Below, piece by piece: positions 33,818 to 44,414 of a stretch of 64,000 bases of DNA (positions are counted from its first letter, which is position 1; each line of letters opens with the position of its first letter). The DNA is from Pseudoips prasinana (lineage: Eukaryota; Arthropoda; Insecta; Lepidoptera; Nolidae). Under the pieces are notes generated by a model. That model was given only the letters and a program-made list of their open reading frames with translations, had not been told where the DNA came from and ran no database searches. The stretch spans positions 4,248,501-4,312,500 of the forward strand of contig OX621252.1 in the NCBI GenBank assembly GCA_951640165.1. Reading direction: 5' to 3'. The translations under genes were made by a program, and so were the position numbers.

Positions 33818-34986
33818 CAAAAATATTTCCTTTTTAATATTTCGTTATTTGATTGTTTTGTTGTGTTTAAAAGATATCTACAGAATTAAATTGGAATCTC
33901 TAAGAAATCTATTAATTGACTAAAGCTATATGTCCATATAGTTACTTGAAAGGATAGGAAAGATGTTCTTGATATTATAGCATAGCATTAAAAATAGGTA
34001 TATAAAGTAGGAGCTTTACTTATAGTTGACTAACTTTATCCCGAGGTTTTGTTCGTGTTATGTTATGGGATATATTCATTTTTTTAATTTTGTATTTATC
34101 TAATTTATTTTATTGATATTTTGTATTCTGACGTTACTTTTAATATTTAATATTTCTGATAATTTGAACCTTACCAAAATTTATACGTCATGTAGCTATG
34201 ACAAACATTACTGCTATATCTTAGGTTTGAAAAAATATCATAAATTGTTAATCTATTTTTCTTACATATATACAGTTTGCATGCAAGATAGTACTTGCAT
34301 GCAAACTGTATGTATACTCATGTATGGACAAACATACACTTATCTTATCAGAACTTCGTTCTGGATGAAAGGTACCCGATGTCCTTTTTAAAAATAGCAC
34401 ATATATAGCAAACTTTAGCATTTATGATATTTTTTTAATATCGTATGAACAGTGGTTACCCCGGTGTCAGAATTGTTCAAACCAACGGGATCGATATCGC
34501 TAAACTTAACTTAAATTTATCATATTAATAATAGTTAACAATTAACGTTTATTTTCTACCCAGAGGCCTTGATTATTAACACCTTTCCTCAGCGTTAATC
34601 CACAGAAATTGCATTATTATATTACTTAATCCAAAACTGTTCACTCATGAATTCCACGTACCACGGTTACAACCCCCTTTTGACACGTAATAGATCGACT
34701 GTAACGTCAGCCATATTTAAAAATTAAAAAGGGCGCGGCCGCGTTCAGGAATAGCCATCAATTTGTCAACAGTAGGCGTTGCAACCAGAGATAATTGGTA
34801 ACGAAAATCTGATAAAAACTCATTTGTTTATTATATTACAAACATACGCCCATTGTTATTATTTACTCCATTTTGATTGAAACGAAGTATTAAACTACGT
34901 GTTTACAGCACAGTAAATAGTGATGTATCGATACGATGGGCTAAAACCATTATCAAAAATAAACATATAATAATTACTTATTTCTT
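33818..34986. other. No gene seen; hairpin at 34270-34311
   Basis: AT-rich. The open stretch at 34113-34391 spans the hairpin and has no domain. A GGGCGCGGCCGCG patch lies at about 34730-34743. Confidence 0.45.
34270..34311. repeat. Perfect 18-bp hairpin, 6-bp loop
   Basis: ATACAGTTTGCATGCAAG (34270-34287) and its exact inverse (34294-34311) around ATAGTA. Each arm contains the palindrome TTGCATGCAA. Confidence 0.9.
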
Positions 34987-35175
34987 TATATACAACATGT
35001 AACGTAATTGACGCACACCCTCAGACACCCCAATTAGAATATTTTGTTGTAATCATAATACATACACAGAATTTTTAATTTAACATGTATATGCATTGTT
35101 ATTTACTAAATTAGTTTCTTGGAATAAAGTTTATTTTTCTTAAATTTGTATTGAATGATGGAATTTGTATGAATG
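34987..35175. mobile_element. 397-bp TIR element, truncated second copy
   Basis: TATACAACATGTAACGTAAT through ATTGAATGATGGAATTTGTA matches 18597-18785 with few changes. The right half and right TIR are absent. Confidence 0.85.
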
Positions 35176-35221
35176 TATAAATGTCAGAAAATGATGTATA
35201 GTTTTAGTTTACATTAAAGTT

Positions 35222-35500
35222 TAACGGGCCGATTAGCGTGGTTGGTAAATGCTTGCCTTTCACGCCGCAGGTAGTGGGTTCGATTCCCAGGACAGATATT
35301 TGTGTGCATGAACATGTTTCTATGTCGTGAGTCTGGGTGTAATTATCTATATACTTAAGTATGTGTTCACAAAAGAAAAGTAGGTAGTATATTATTATGT
35401 AATATATCAGTTATCTGGTTAATTTCCATAGTACAAGCTCTGCTTAGTTTGGGATCGGATGGCCGTTTGTGAATAATGTCTCAGAATATTATTAAATTTT
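35222..35500 (+). mobile_element. tRNA-derived SINE, family B
   Basis: GGGCCGATTAGCGTGGTTGG (A box), GTAGTGGGTTCGATTCCCAG (B box), AGATATTTGTGTGCATGAAC, then the tail TACAAGCTCTGCTTAGTTTG and AATAATGTCTCAGAATATTA. Well preserved. Confidence 0.78.
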
Positions 35501-35946
35501 ATGACATATTAAACATATTATGAACGTTAATAACTCAATTAATGTCGTTAAAACAGCAATAATAAAAAGAGCTATAACTACAAACATTAACTTACAAACG
35601 AATTCCATTTTCAATTTAAAATACTTTAATAAATCTTCAATTGTTTATTTCTAGTCATTACTATTAACCTTTAATGTTGAAACATCAGATTAATGAATAA
35701 AAAGTAAGTTGCCTGAATAGCCACCATATCTCATAGACAATTTTATAAAAACAACATTCTTAGCGGCGTGAATGTTACTGGGTAATAATAATACTCGCCA
35801 ATTTTACCTCTATGGTTGAAGCGTTTTGAACCGATTTTTTAATCATTATTTTTTTAATCTATGTATGCTTTATAATGTTTTACGGTTTACTAAAATATAA
35901 GTTAAATTCGGTTTCATGTCTTTCCTACATTAAAATTTCAAGGTAC
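35501..35946. other. No gene seen
   Basis: AT-rich, no feature supported. Confidence 0.5.
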
Positions 35947-36188
35947 AGGGGCTCGACCGGCTAACTCGCCGAACTTGGATTTCTTAAACGGCGTTCAAAT
36001 AAATAAAGGTTAAAAATGACTTAATCAATCGTTAGATCGGCTTCCATGATGTGACGTCATAAATGGTCCGGAATCGATTGTCAACGTTAAAACCGATTTA
36101 ACGATTGATTCAGTCATTTTTAACCTTTATTTATTTGAACGCCATTTAAGACATCGAAGTTCGGTGACTTAGCCGGTAGAACTCCAGG
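35947..36188. mobile_element. Foldback element with ~88-bp TIRs
   Basis: Left arm 35947-36034 (core CGTTCAAATAAATAAAGGTT, AAAAATGACTTAATCAATCG) is inverted at 36099-36188 with a handful of mismatches around a 64-bp spacer. The outer part is GACCGGCTAACTCGCCGAAC. No coding capacity. Termini, length and spacer fit a MITE/foldback element; superfamily unknown. Confidence 0.88.
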
Positions 36189-36667
36189 TCAAGACGTGTA
36201 ATGATAGTTATTATCTAAGGAGAGGGATAAATAAATAAATTTACAACTTACATAAGTTGAATTAGTTGTAAATTTATTAGCTTATGACGCTTGCGACACT
36301 CTAACTGGTCGACCCCAAGGAGCTCCGAACATCTTATTCACGCCTAGAACTTCAACATCAACATTATAATGCTATATAACCTGGAGTGTATTTTTCTAAG
36401 TGGGTATATTTTCCCACTCAAGCTTTTCATAGAACTAAATAACGACACGTAGGTACAACTAAGTCATCAAACAAACATATTATGGCCCTATTAATGTTAC
36501 GCGGTTACTGTAGCATATGACACCTGCGACACAAATGACATCAGTTTGGGATCAGACGACAAGTGTTAATTATCCCAAGATATTTCTTTATATAATCAAC
36601 CGCCCTAGTCGACCTCATAGAATGAAAGAACACTATGCCCTTCACCACTAAGTATTCCCTTACATTT
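36189..36667. other. No gene seen
   Basis: No supported frame; contains TTTGGGATCAGACGACAAGT at about 36545, a fragment of the SINE B tail. Confidence 0.4.
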
Positions 36668-37360
36668 TTAGAGTGCCGTACCCAAATAGTAAAACAGGAC
36701 CCTATTACTAATAATAATAATAATAATAATTTATTTCCAGATAATTAAAATCCATATTTGTTAGTAATTAATTTATGAACTTAAACACTATTGTTAGTTA
36801 CTTAAAGCCTTACCTTAAAGCTAAACATTCAAAAAACACCCCATTGGGGTATGTTTGCGCATCCAATGTTCCAGTATTGGGCTGTCCCACCGGTCCACGA
36901 TCGTGTTTAATATGCTATTGGGACTGCCTCGTACCCTGCTCATAATAGAGGCGCATCGCTTGCGCATGATGGCGTGGAATCCATCCGTGTGTGCTATGGA
37001 TGATACAGCTATAATCACAAACTTACGCATTTATAATATTAGTAGGATGTGTACCTCTAGCCGCTAGCGGTTTTGGCAGTGCACGCCGGAATAGCTCGCA
37101 GATTTTAGTTTTTTTCCTACTTACTTGACACTTATCGTCATATTTTGGACAATTCACACAATATCTTTATAAATTGTAGCCTTTGTGTTATTCTGATGTA
37201 TAATTAAACTATATTACTGTAAAGTTTCATAATCCATTCAGTAGTTTTTACGTGAAAGAGTAACAAACCATCCATTCACTTACAAACTTTCGCCTCTATA
37301 ATATTAGTAGGATGGTACGGAACCCTTCGTGCGCGAGTCCGACTCGCACTTGGCCGGTAT
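36668..37360. mobile_element. Composite: split repeat with nested LINE and Helitron pieces
   Basis: AGTGCCGTACCCAAATAGTA (36672 on) and GGTACGGAACCCTTCGTGCG then CTCGCACTTGGCCGGT (37314-37358) look like the two ends of one dispersed family. Between them are a (TAA)n run (36708-36732), an antisense open frame (36821-37030) and a Helitron-type 5' end on the minus strand (GA at 37311-37312; text TCCTACTAATATTATAGAGG). A second such end lies at about 37045. Confidence 0.55.
36821..37030 (-). pseudogene. Probable LINE-derived open frame
   Basis: 69 codons from ATGCGTAAG to TGA/TAA: MRKFVIIAVSSIAHTDGFHA, RCASIMSRVRGSPNSILNTI, VDRWDSPILEHWMRK. It resembles repetitive open frames common in moth genomes that I believe belong to a LINE, but I cannot name the domain. 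It starts at a Helitron-like junction. Confidence 0.4.
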
Positions 37361-37717
37361 TTATATAATCGTTGAGCGCGCCATAGTAGCAAATGCGTCT
37401 CGGCCTCCTCAAAGTATCCTTTACTTTTTAAATGAGGTACTATCTTAGGGCGACATCTAAGCGGTAGGATCAGCAGTAAATTACGAGGGAACTGGAGCGA
37501 TGCACCTCCTCATTGTATGCAGATGGGAGGACACGCGCGTCCCACCAGCATTTGCATCAAGTTTCGGCACAAGATTGCAAATAAACACTACCTAATTATA
37601 ACTAACCACATATAAATAAACTATGGACTCGTTGCTGCATAAAACATGTGTCAATATAGTTCATTTATTGGTAAACAGGTCAAAACTTTATGGACAGTAT
37701 AAATTATATCTATATGA

Positions 37718-37855
37718 ACAGACGCCAGCACATCAAGCTACCCAAAACTGTCAAATTTCCCCAATTGAAAGTTAACCTTATGCTTATGTGATAAACTTGA
37801 AAATCTATAAAAGAATTTTGACAGATTGGGGTAGGTGGATGTGCTGGCTGTCTGT
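37718..37855. mobile_element. Palindromic MITE, copy E
   Basis: ACAGACGCCAGCACATCAAG at the left and GATGTGCTGGCTGTCTGT at the right, with the same inner arms and centre as copies A and D. Confidence 0.9.
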
Positions 37856-38154
37856 AAATCACATCCATCGTAAACTTACGTATGTGTCATTTTCGTTTTT
37901 GTCTCTGATTTATTTCTGACCCTATAAATATTCAATGTCTGTTAATTATTCTATTTTCAAGAGTTTAAATTTGGTAAACCAAATTAGATATATAATACTA
38001 TAGATACAAAACGTAAATGGGTTCCAACATCAGAATGCCCAATTTTCCTCTTAAGGTCCGTAAAGTCGAATCTGTCCATTCCTAAAAAAATCGTAGCGCA
38101 ATCTCAACTCTCCTCGTGCATATTCACAAATTAACCATAAAAGTAACATTTTTT

Positions 38155-38342
38155 TTTAAATACGACGCCCGCACTAGGGAATCTTATCCTTGAGTCGTGA
38201 GGTACTTTACAAACAAATAGACGGGCACAAATTACATCCAGACCCAGAACAACTATCACACAAATAGGTCTCCGGCGCGGGAATCGAACCCGTGACACGA
38301 AGCAGCGAGGCTACTATCTTAGCCGATGTGCCACACGTCCAG
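38155..38342 (-). mobile_element. tRNA-derived SINE, family A, antisense
   Basis: GCGCGGGAATCGAACCCGTG inverts to a B box, and TTAGCCGATGTGCCA to an A box (TGGCACATCGGCTAA). The 3' part inverts to CTAGTGCGGGCGTCGTA, as at 43189-43400. Confidence 0.78.
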
Positions 38343-38689
38343 TCAATATTACCACAATAGCAATAGGTATCTATGTCAACTTAATCAATCCAATCAATTC
38401 TTTTTATATATAAAATAACTACTCTATAGTTTGGAACAGTGGAGACTCGGTGCAGCAACTATGTTTTCAGGTAATCTATAATTATATCATAATTTGTACG
38501 ATATTTCTAGATTTCGCGATTCATTAGAAATAAGGAAAAATTCACAGACAACAAAAATACAAACAAACAAATCACGAGAAAAATAAATCATAACTTCGGG
38601 TTTGCGCAGATAACCAATTATCTCTGGTAACCCGAAATGTCTCCATCTCAGCTTCTGCTACATTCCTCCATTTTTCGATTCATTATGTC
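38343..38689. other. No gene seen
   Basis: AT-rich, nothing recognised. Confidence 0.5.
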
Positions 38690-38925
38690 AGGCGTATAAC
38701 GTCCACTACTGGAAAAAGGTGTCCCCAAAAGATTTCCACAAGAAGTCCATAATTTGGAAGGACATGCCATAATCGCCACTCTTGGCAGACGGGTTGATGA
38801 TCGCAGTATGATGGTTATAGTACACCGAGAGACGCTGCTTCCCGTTCACTGGTAAACATTCCCTCGGGTCTACACTCCCCACAGGATAAAATGGGGTCGT
38901 GATATTCTTTGCAGTTGGCCACACA
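38690..38925 (-). repeat. RTE-type 3' terminus, antisense
   Basis: TGTCAGGCGTATAACGTCCA, GCCATAATCGCCACTCTTGG, GATGGTTATAGTACACCGAG and ACAGGATAAAATGGGGTCGT invert to the family seen at 10990 and 26820. Confidence 0.6.
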
Positions 38926-39479
38926 GAAATTTTTCGATTGTAGCACTGATAATTCTGATGGTGACAGGTTCTTAACCTACTCGTTACTATGAGCTAAATT
39001 AGAGCTTATGCTGTCTGTGATATCGCGTTTACGTAACGTTGAATGAGCTCATTAAGAGGACAAATAGTCGCTCACTACAGACAGTTAACTTAAAAAGAGT
39101 AGCACATGACCTAAAGTAGACCCCGTAGAGATATGTCACGGACAATCGAGGTGTCTTGCCAATTAATAATAAACAACGAACAAAGATAAATTTGAAATTC
39201 TAAGTTAAACAATAACATTAAGATAAAAGAAAAGGTGCTTAGATACTAGCTTATATGCAACTTTATCGATGCGATCATGAAATTATCGCAAAAGAAAGTA
39301 AGTTGAGTAACCTACTTATATATTATCGGACAATTCATCGTACGCAGGTGCTATCTCAACACACCGCACAGAAACCGTCGTTATCGAATATCATTTTCAA
39401 TTATATAAACAATAGCGATGCGGCCATTGTTCAAATCACAATAGCATCGCTCATTACTCAGAGGCTCGTTAACTCACCC
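38926..39479. other. No gene seen
   Basis: No supported frame or repeat. Confidence 0.5.
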
Positions 39480-40330
39480 ACCGCCGCGAAACACTAACTT
39501 TATCAGCCCCGTACGTCAAAATATCTACAGATCTCAAACTATATCTCCCACCGACACAATCGAAATCAAATAAAAGCAAAGAACGAAACATGACTCCTGG
39601 CAACCTAGAAGCCAGATGCGTATCAACGCGCCAAAAAGCAAAATTCAACTTTCGAATCTCGCTTGATATGACGTTTCCCGCGTTCCTTTTTCGAAAGTGC
39701 CCGCGAATTGTCAACCGTCCATAGACAACGAGCACATTTGAATACCGCCGATTTGAATATAAAGGTCGGCATTCACGTGTCGCCGCCATACATCAACTGG
39801 GAACGCTTTAAGTCTTTCGAGCGCTTTTTGGACACAAATAAGCGTCTGATGTTCGACAGGACGTGCATAATACGGTCAGATTTAGTTCGGCCCCGACGCG
39901 CGTTGCACCGCTCCACTATTTATGAGACATATGTGATGAAAGCGCTTTTACTTTGGCGGCTATTTCGCGAACGGGGTGCGAATGTTTTAACTGCGTCGGT
40001 CTCATCTCAACCTCATTCCATCCGCGCTTATGTAAATGACGACTTCAAATGCCGCATTAAGATAATCATTTAAAATATTTATAGCGTGTAAACGTCGATA
40101 TTAAGGCGGAGAGACACCCACGGCAGAGAGTCCGTATCGTCTGCGGCCATATTTCATTTGGCCACAATTACAACCATTAAACGGGGCGCAGCTCTTTGAT
40201 ACTTCTTATTTTATTTATTGTAGCGAACTTATTAGGATACCGTGGCATTAATGATGACAGATGAGGCGGGGTACCGCGGCTTAATGCGCTCCATGCCTGT
40301 GCCTCACCGGCTCACTTGTTAAAAGTAAAA
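39480..40330. promoter_or_regulatory. GC-richer unique block, possible regulatory element
   Basis: Contrasts with its AT-rich surroundings in base composition and CpG content and has no repeat family in the window. Open frames exist on both strands (39469-39789 -, 39708-40073 +) but neither has a recognisable domain or splice context, so coding is doubtful. Homeodomain-like ATTA/TAAT cores cluster at 40040-40290. A similar CG-containing block at 44600-44830 shares CCATACATCAAC. Regulatory role is a guess. Confidence 0.3.
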
Positions 40331-41089
40331 AATAAATTTAAGTAAATTATTTCATATCGAGAGGCACCTAATTACATTATGGTAGGCGTCTATACAAGCG
40401 CCGTATATACGCAGATGCCTATTTCAGTATTTTATCTACCCACATAGTAAGTATTATAAAACTACACACATGTATGTAATTAGTTACCGGGTGGTTTAAA
40501 ACGCAAATGGCAAAGATATCAAGTATTTAAAATGCGTAATTGAAAACAATATTTAATAGTAGTTTATCGCGACAGAACTGCTTTTTATTAATGTTGGAGG
40601 ATAGTAATTTGCATAATGAAATAGCGTTAACTATTTCACGCATAGCAATCAGCTCTTTTGTTTGGAAGACAAATGTTTAACGTTAACCGAACGAATTAAT
40701 TTATCCTCTTATTATTTCTTGACCCTTCCTTTAAATTTGGGTTTCGTGGAAGTTTAACCGATGTTCGTTGAGCTAAGTAATAACCATTTCATTATTTTTC
40801 TCATGAATAAATGCAGTGGAAATGAGACCTCTTGAGAGACATTTATTGTTGTATTAATGTATTTTTAAGGTTTATATTTTGTAAGATATTAGTTATTTAC
40901 TATTTATGTAATTTTTTTTGACATTCATTATAACATTTTAATTACGACATTTATATAATGTAATTTTAGGTACATGTAATGTTTGTGTTCCGAGTATGCC
41001 TAAAAGCTGATCGCGGTGATACCTACCTACTACCTTTTTTATATAATAACTAATGTAAACCACCCATTTTCGCAAATAAATGATTTGAT
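40331..41089. other. No gene seen
   Basis: AT-rich, nothing recognised. Confidence 0.5.
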
Positions 41090-41444
41090 TTAACAGAATA
41101 CGAAATACGAGAGTATTGTGGTGTGAAAGAGGATGAAGTCACAAAGATTGAAAAAGTTATGCTGAGATGGTTTGGGCATTAGTAAGGATGAATGAAAGAA
41201 GATTGTATAAAAGAAGTATACCTGGCCTGTGTGAATTGTACAACCGGAAGGGTAAGATCTCGTAGAACATTCTCCATCAAAATCAGAGATGTTCTCAAGA
41301 AAGGCCAGGTAAGAAGTAGGTATCTTAAACCGGCGAGCATGTATAAATAATATAATGAGAGTTAATGATTCAAAAGAGTTGTGTAAGCAGCGTGACAAAT
41401 GGAAATTCGCCGTCTCTGCCTACCCCTCTGGGAAACAGACGTGA
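41090..41444 (+). pseudogene. LINE (RTE-like) C-terminal remnant
   Basis: Plus-strand text gives GVKEDEVTKIEKVMLRWFGH, then MNERRLYKRS, IRDVLKKGQVRS and KQRDKWKFAVSAYPSGKQT before TGA at 41442-41444. The order LRWFGHxxRMxExRL...GxxLKKGQxxS...DxWKxxVSAYPxGK is the C-terminus of a widespread non-LTR retrotransposon polyprotein. Frameshifts and stops are present. The frame at 41090-41398 (-) is its shadow. Confidence 0.75.
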
Positions 41445-41650
41445 GTCTACATGTGTATTTTCACATACGTTAGCCGCTATAATGTTTCTGTCAAGAGCCT
41501 TTTTAATTGATGATGATAATTATTTGCACCTTGCTGATTAAATATGCAAAGGTATGAGCATTTCAGCTCACATGCGTCTACGCAATTTAGGTTTATTCGA
41601 ATAAGTTGCAGTTCTCATTTATCACGGCTTTGTATTGGAACTTTTGACTG

Positions 41651-41800
41651 GTCTGCTGGCCTAGTTAGTGACCGTGACTGCCAGCTAGAGGTCGAGGGTT
41701 CAATCCCCACCTAGAAAAAAACTATGTGTGATGAGCACGATTATTTGTTCTTGCTGTCTGTAATTTATCCCTAATATATGTATGTATTTCATGTATGTTA
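41651..41800 (+). mobile_element. tRNA-derived SINE, family B (diverged)
   Basis: GGTCTGCTGGCCTAGTTAGT, GGTCGAGGGTTCAATCCCCA (B box), GATGAGCACGATTATTTGTT, TATATGTATGTATTT end. Confidence 0.65.
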
Positions 41801-41873
41801 ATTTTGTTTCCAATATTTTTATTTTATGTTAGCTTTAGTATTTTTCATTTTATATATTTAGTTTTAGTTGTTA

Positions 41874-42186
41874 CTAGCTGTGCCCGCGACTTTGTCCGCG
41901 TGTTAATTAGTTTATTTCGTTCTTTTTTGTGTTTTTGGTAAAATAAAATACTTTTTATAAAATAAAAGTAGCCTAAGTTACTCCTTATTATATCAGCTAC
42001 CTGCTAATAAAAGTCCCGTCAAAATCAGTCCAGCCATTTCAGAGATTAGTCGGAACAAACAGACAGACAAAAATTGTAAAAAATGTTATTTTGGTGTATG
42101 TAGCGTATATATATTCATATTATGTAGTAAAAACCGGTTATTATAATATTACAAACAGACACTCCAATTTTATTTATTTGTATAGA
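41874..42186 (-). mobile_element. Non-autonomous Helitron, 313 bp
   Basis: Minus strand TCTATACAAATAAATAAAAT (GA at 42185-42186) to GCGGGCACAGCTAG (CTAG at 41874-41877), flanked by A and T. 3' hairpin CGCGGACAAAGTCGCG. Confidence 0.85.
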
Positions 42187-42458
42187 TAGGTATATTTTTT
42201 GTTTTTTACTAATGTCACGAGTGTCATGAATCTGTGGTTGTTGTCACACCTTAATAAACTGTGCATTTGATTTTAATTTTTAAGTGTTGTATTTAGACTA
42301 GCAATAATGTAACAGTTACTGGTTTACCTAAATAAATAAATAAATTTAGTTATGTTTATCAGTTGTACGGTTGCCGTAGTGCATGTTATGCCTAGTTTGT
42401 TTGTAATTATATTTATTTATTTATATTTAATTTTCTTTATGCAATCTTTACATTTTTT

Positions 42459-42686
42459 GAAGTTATACTTCTTTTGGCGCGATGGAGAAAAATGATGAGA
42501 GTGAATTTTTACGATGCGCGCGCACACCGACACCTAAAAATTTAACAGCATGAAGTTAGTTCTAGGTGGCATGAGAGTGAATTTTTACGATGCGCGCGCA
42601 TCGTAAAAATAACAGCATGACGTTAGTTCTAGGTGGTATGAAAATTGATAACTATGTTCAAGTTGTATATTAAGAAGTATAACTTC
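42459..42686. mobile_element. 228-bp TIR element with internal duplication and palindrome
   Basis: GAAGTTATACTTCTT (42459-42473) is exactly inverted at 42672-42686. Inside, about 77 bp starting ATGAGAGTGAATTTTTACGA is duplicated (42494, 42571). The second unit contains a perfect 28-bp palindrome, TTTTTACGATGCGC plus its inverse (42582-42609). Confidence 0.8.
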
Positions 42687-42724
42687 GAACGCGTGTACAT
42701 AAGTACACACAAGTTATGTTTTTT

Positions 42725-42810
42725 ATTACTTTTGGATGCAGACGAGCTAGCGGCCCACCGGATGGTAAGTGGTAACCGCTGCTCATGGACATTCGCAGTG
42801 CCAGGGGGCA
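42725..42810 (+). repeat. Diverged copy of the 7435-type repeat
   Basis: GACGAGCTAGCGGCCCACCG, GGATGGTAAGTGGTAACCGC and TGCTCATGGACATTCGCAGT align in order with 7440-7525. Confidence 0.55.
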
Positions 42811-43188
42811 CAGCAAACCGCTGCCTACCGTGAGAATAATACTCTTTTTAAACCACGTTTCAGGAAGGACATGTCTCATACTGCGGAAACACTGCAGCCG
42901 GTAATTCCATTCAAACATATAATGTATTTTTTATATTATTTTTGATTTACCTACACTCCTAGACTTCTTAGAAACGCAGCAGAATGGATTTTGACACATG
43001 CTGCATTATATACGTTGAAAAGACTATAGTTGTCTGTGGTAAGGGTTTTACATCTGTCATTTAAGCGCTGCGGGTGGCCCAAATCCTGTGTTTAATTTTA
43101 TGGGTTCTTTACCCTTCACTATGTAGGTAGATAACTACTATTACAGTTACCAGAAAACGGTATCATGCTAGTGAGTGACTGCACATGT

Positions 43189-43400
43189 GGCGCAGCGGCT
43201 AAGACAGTCGCCTCGCTGCTTCGTGTCGCGGGTCAAGTCCCGCGCCGGACAACTATTTGCGTGACCCATAAATAGTTGTTCTAAGTCTGGATGTAATTTA
43301 TGCCCGTCTATTATATGTTTGTAAAGTACCCCGCGACACAGGGATTAGATTCCCTAGTGCGGGCGTTATCTTTTTAAGAAAATAAAGAAAGAAACAAAAG
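43189..43400 (+). mobile_element. tRNA-derived SINE, family A, reference copy
   Basis: TGGCGCAGCGGCTAAGACAG (A box), GTCGCGGGTCAAGTCCCGCG (B-box region), TATTTGCGTGACCCATAAAT, AAAGTACCCCGCGACACAGG, CCTAGTGCGGGCGTTATC and an (AAGAAA) tail. The other family A copies were recognised from this one. Confidence 0.8.
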
Positions 43401-43458
43401 AGTAACTGTGTGGGGAGGCTTTCGTAATATTTTTATACTTTGACAGTATTGGTAGGTA

Positions 43459-44412
43459 TAGTGCTACAAACTTATCTGGCCCGGTGGCCAAAAGTAGAAC
43501 TAACGACGCCAGTTTGAAATGTCAATCGGCCTGTTATTCCATGACATTCCTGCGATTGATTGTTTGTTGCGCGTATTTATTTTCCTTTATGTGTTTTTTA
43601 ATTGTGAAAATGCCGAAAGCTTTAAAAAGTGATGCGAGGAATGTTATATTACAAGTATTGAATTAAATGAAGGAAGAAAAACGCCATCAGGCACCAATAA
43701 TTATACCCTTCAATAAGTTGTATGAACGCGTAGCTGCTGCTGCAGGTTAGTGTTGTCAGCTTCTGAAAAAATACGAAACTCCCCCTCGCATTTTAAATTA
43801 AAATACATATTTTAAAATATTCATTATTTATTTAATTTTTGCTATTTCTATTGTAGGTGTCGGGGAGTGATTTGTAAGAAAACTTATGAAAGGAAAAGAG
43901 CAAGCAGATGCAAAAATTTATAGCAGATCAGAATATTGGTAGATCGAATTCTGAAATGCCTACATTGATTGCAGAAGCTTTTGATAAAATAACAGTCAAT
44001 GAACGGCAAAAGCATTGCAATCATGTAAAAAATATTGAAAATGAGTATCGAAAAAGGGATGGATACTTAGACGAGCCTTTCATCATTCATTTGGGTAGTG
44101 ATAGTGAAAGTGAAAGCAGTGATTACGATGATGATGAAATGACTTTTGAATAAAACAATTCCGGTGACATAATAATACCTGGAATATGTCCGTTAGAGAA
44201 CACTCAGCATACATTTTATATAAATGACCATAATTATTGTATAAAAATATAAAGATTTGTAATGACAGTATTTGTTTTCTTTTTAGTGAAGTAATATTTA
44301 CGTTACAATGTGCATATTATTTTTACACACTTTATTGCAAAAAATAGTTACTAGCAACACTAAATGCGATAACAGCGACGCTGCCAGCGGGCCAGATAAG
44401 TTTGCGGGACTG
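43459..44412 (+). mobile_element. Internally deleted Tc1/mariner-type DNA transposon (954 bp)
   Basis: TIR: TAGTGCTACAAACTTATCTG at 43459, continuing GCCCGGTGGC, inverts at the right end as CAGTCCCGCAAACTTATCTG then GCCCGCTGGC (about 25 of 30 match). TA flanks both ends (43457-43458, 44413-44414). Inside are the first and last parts of a transposase gene without the catalytic middle. Confidence 0.85.
43610..44152 (+). pseudogene. Transposase remnant: N-terminal HTH and acidic C-terminus
   Basis: MPKALKSDARNVILQVLN, an in-frame TAA (43664-43666), then MKEEKRHQAPIIIPFNKLYE and RVAAAAG. This is a helix-turn-helix N-terminus of a Tc1/mariner-superfamily transposase as found in several insects. 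A 111-bp intron (GTTAG at 43746 to TTGTAG at 43856) joins in phase to VGE, a stop, then FVRKLMKGKEQADAK. The C-terminal frame 43908-44153 carries FDKITVNERQKHCNHVKNIE and an acidic end (SDSESESSDYDDDEMTFE). All DDE residues are missing. The element could move only with an enzyme supplied in trans. Confidence 0.72.
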
Positions 44413-44414
44413 TA

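Noticed and set aside
39469..40073. Two overlapping opposite-strand open frames as host genes
   Set aside because: No recognisable domain, splice context or start environment; kept only as a possible regulatory block.
43190..43260. tRNA gene-like A and B boxes (also 23160, 25210, 35230, 38280)
   Set aside because: The regions lack a cloverleaf acceptor pairing, are followed by a common non-tRNA body and recur as families; they are SINE heads.
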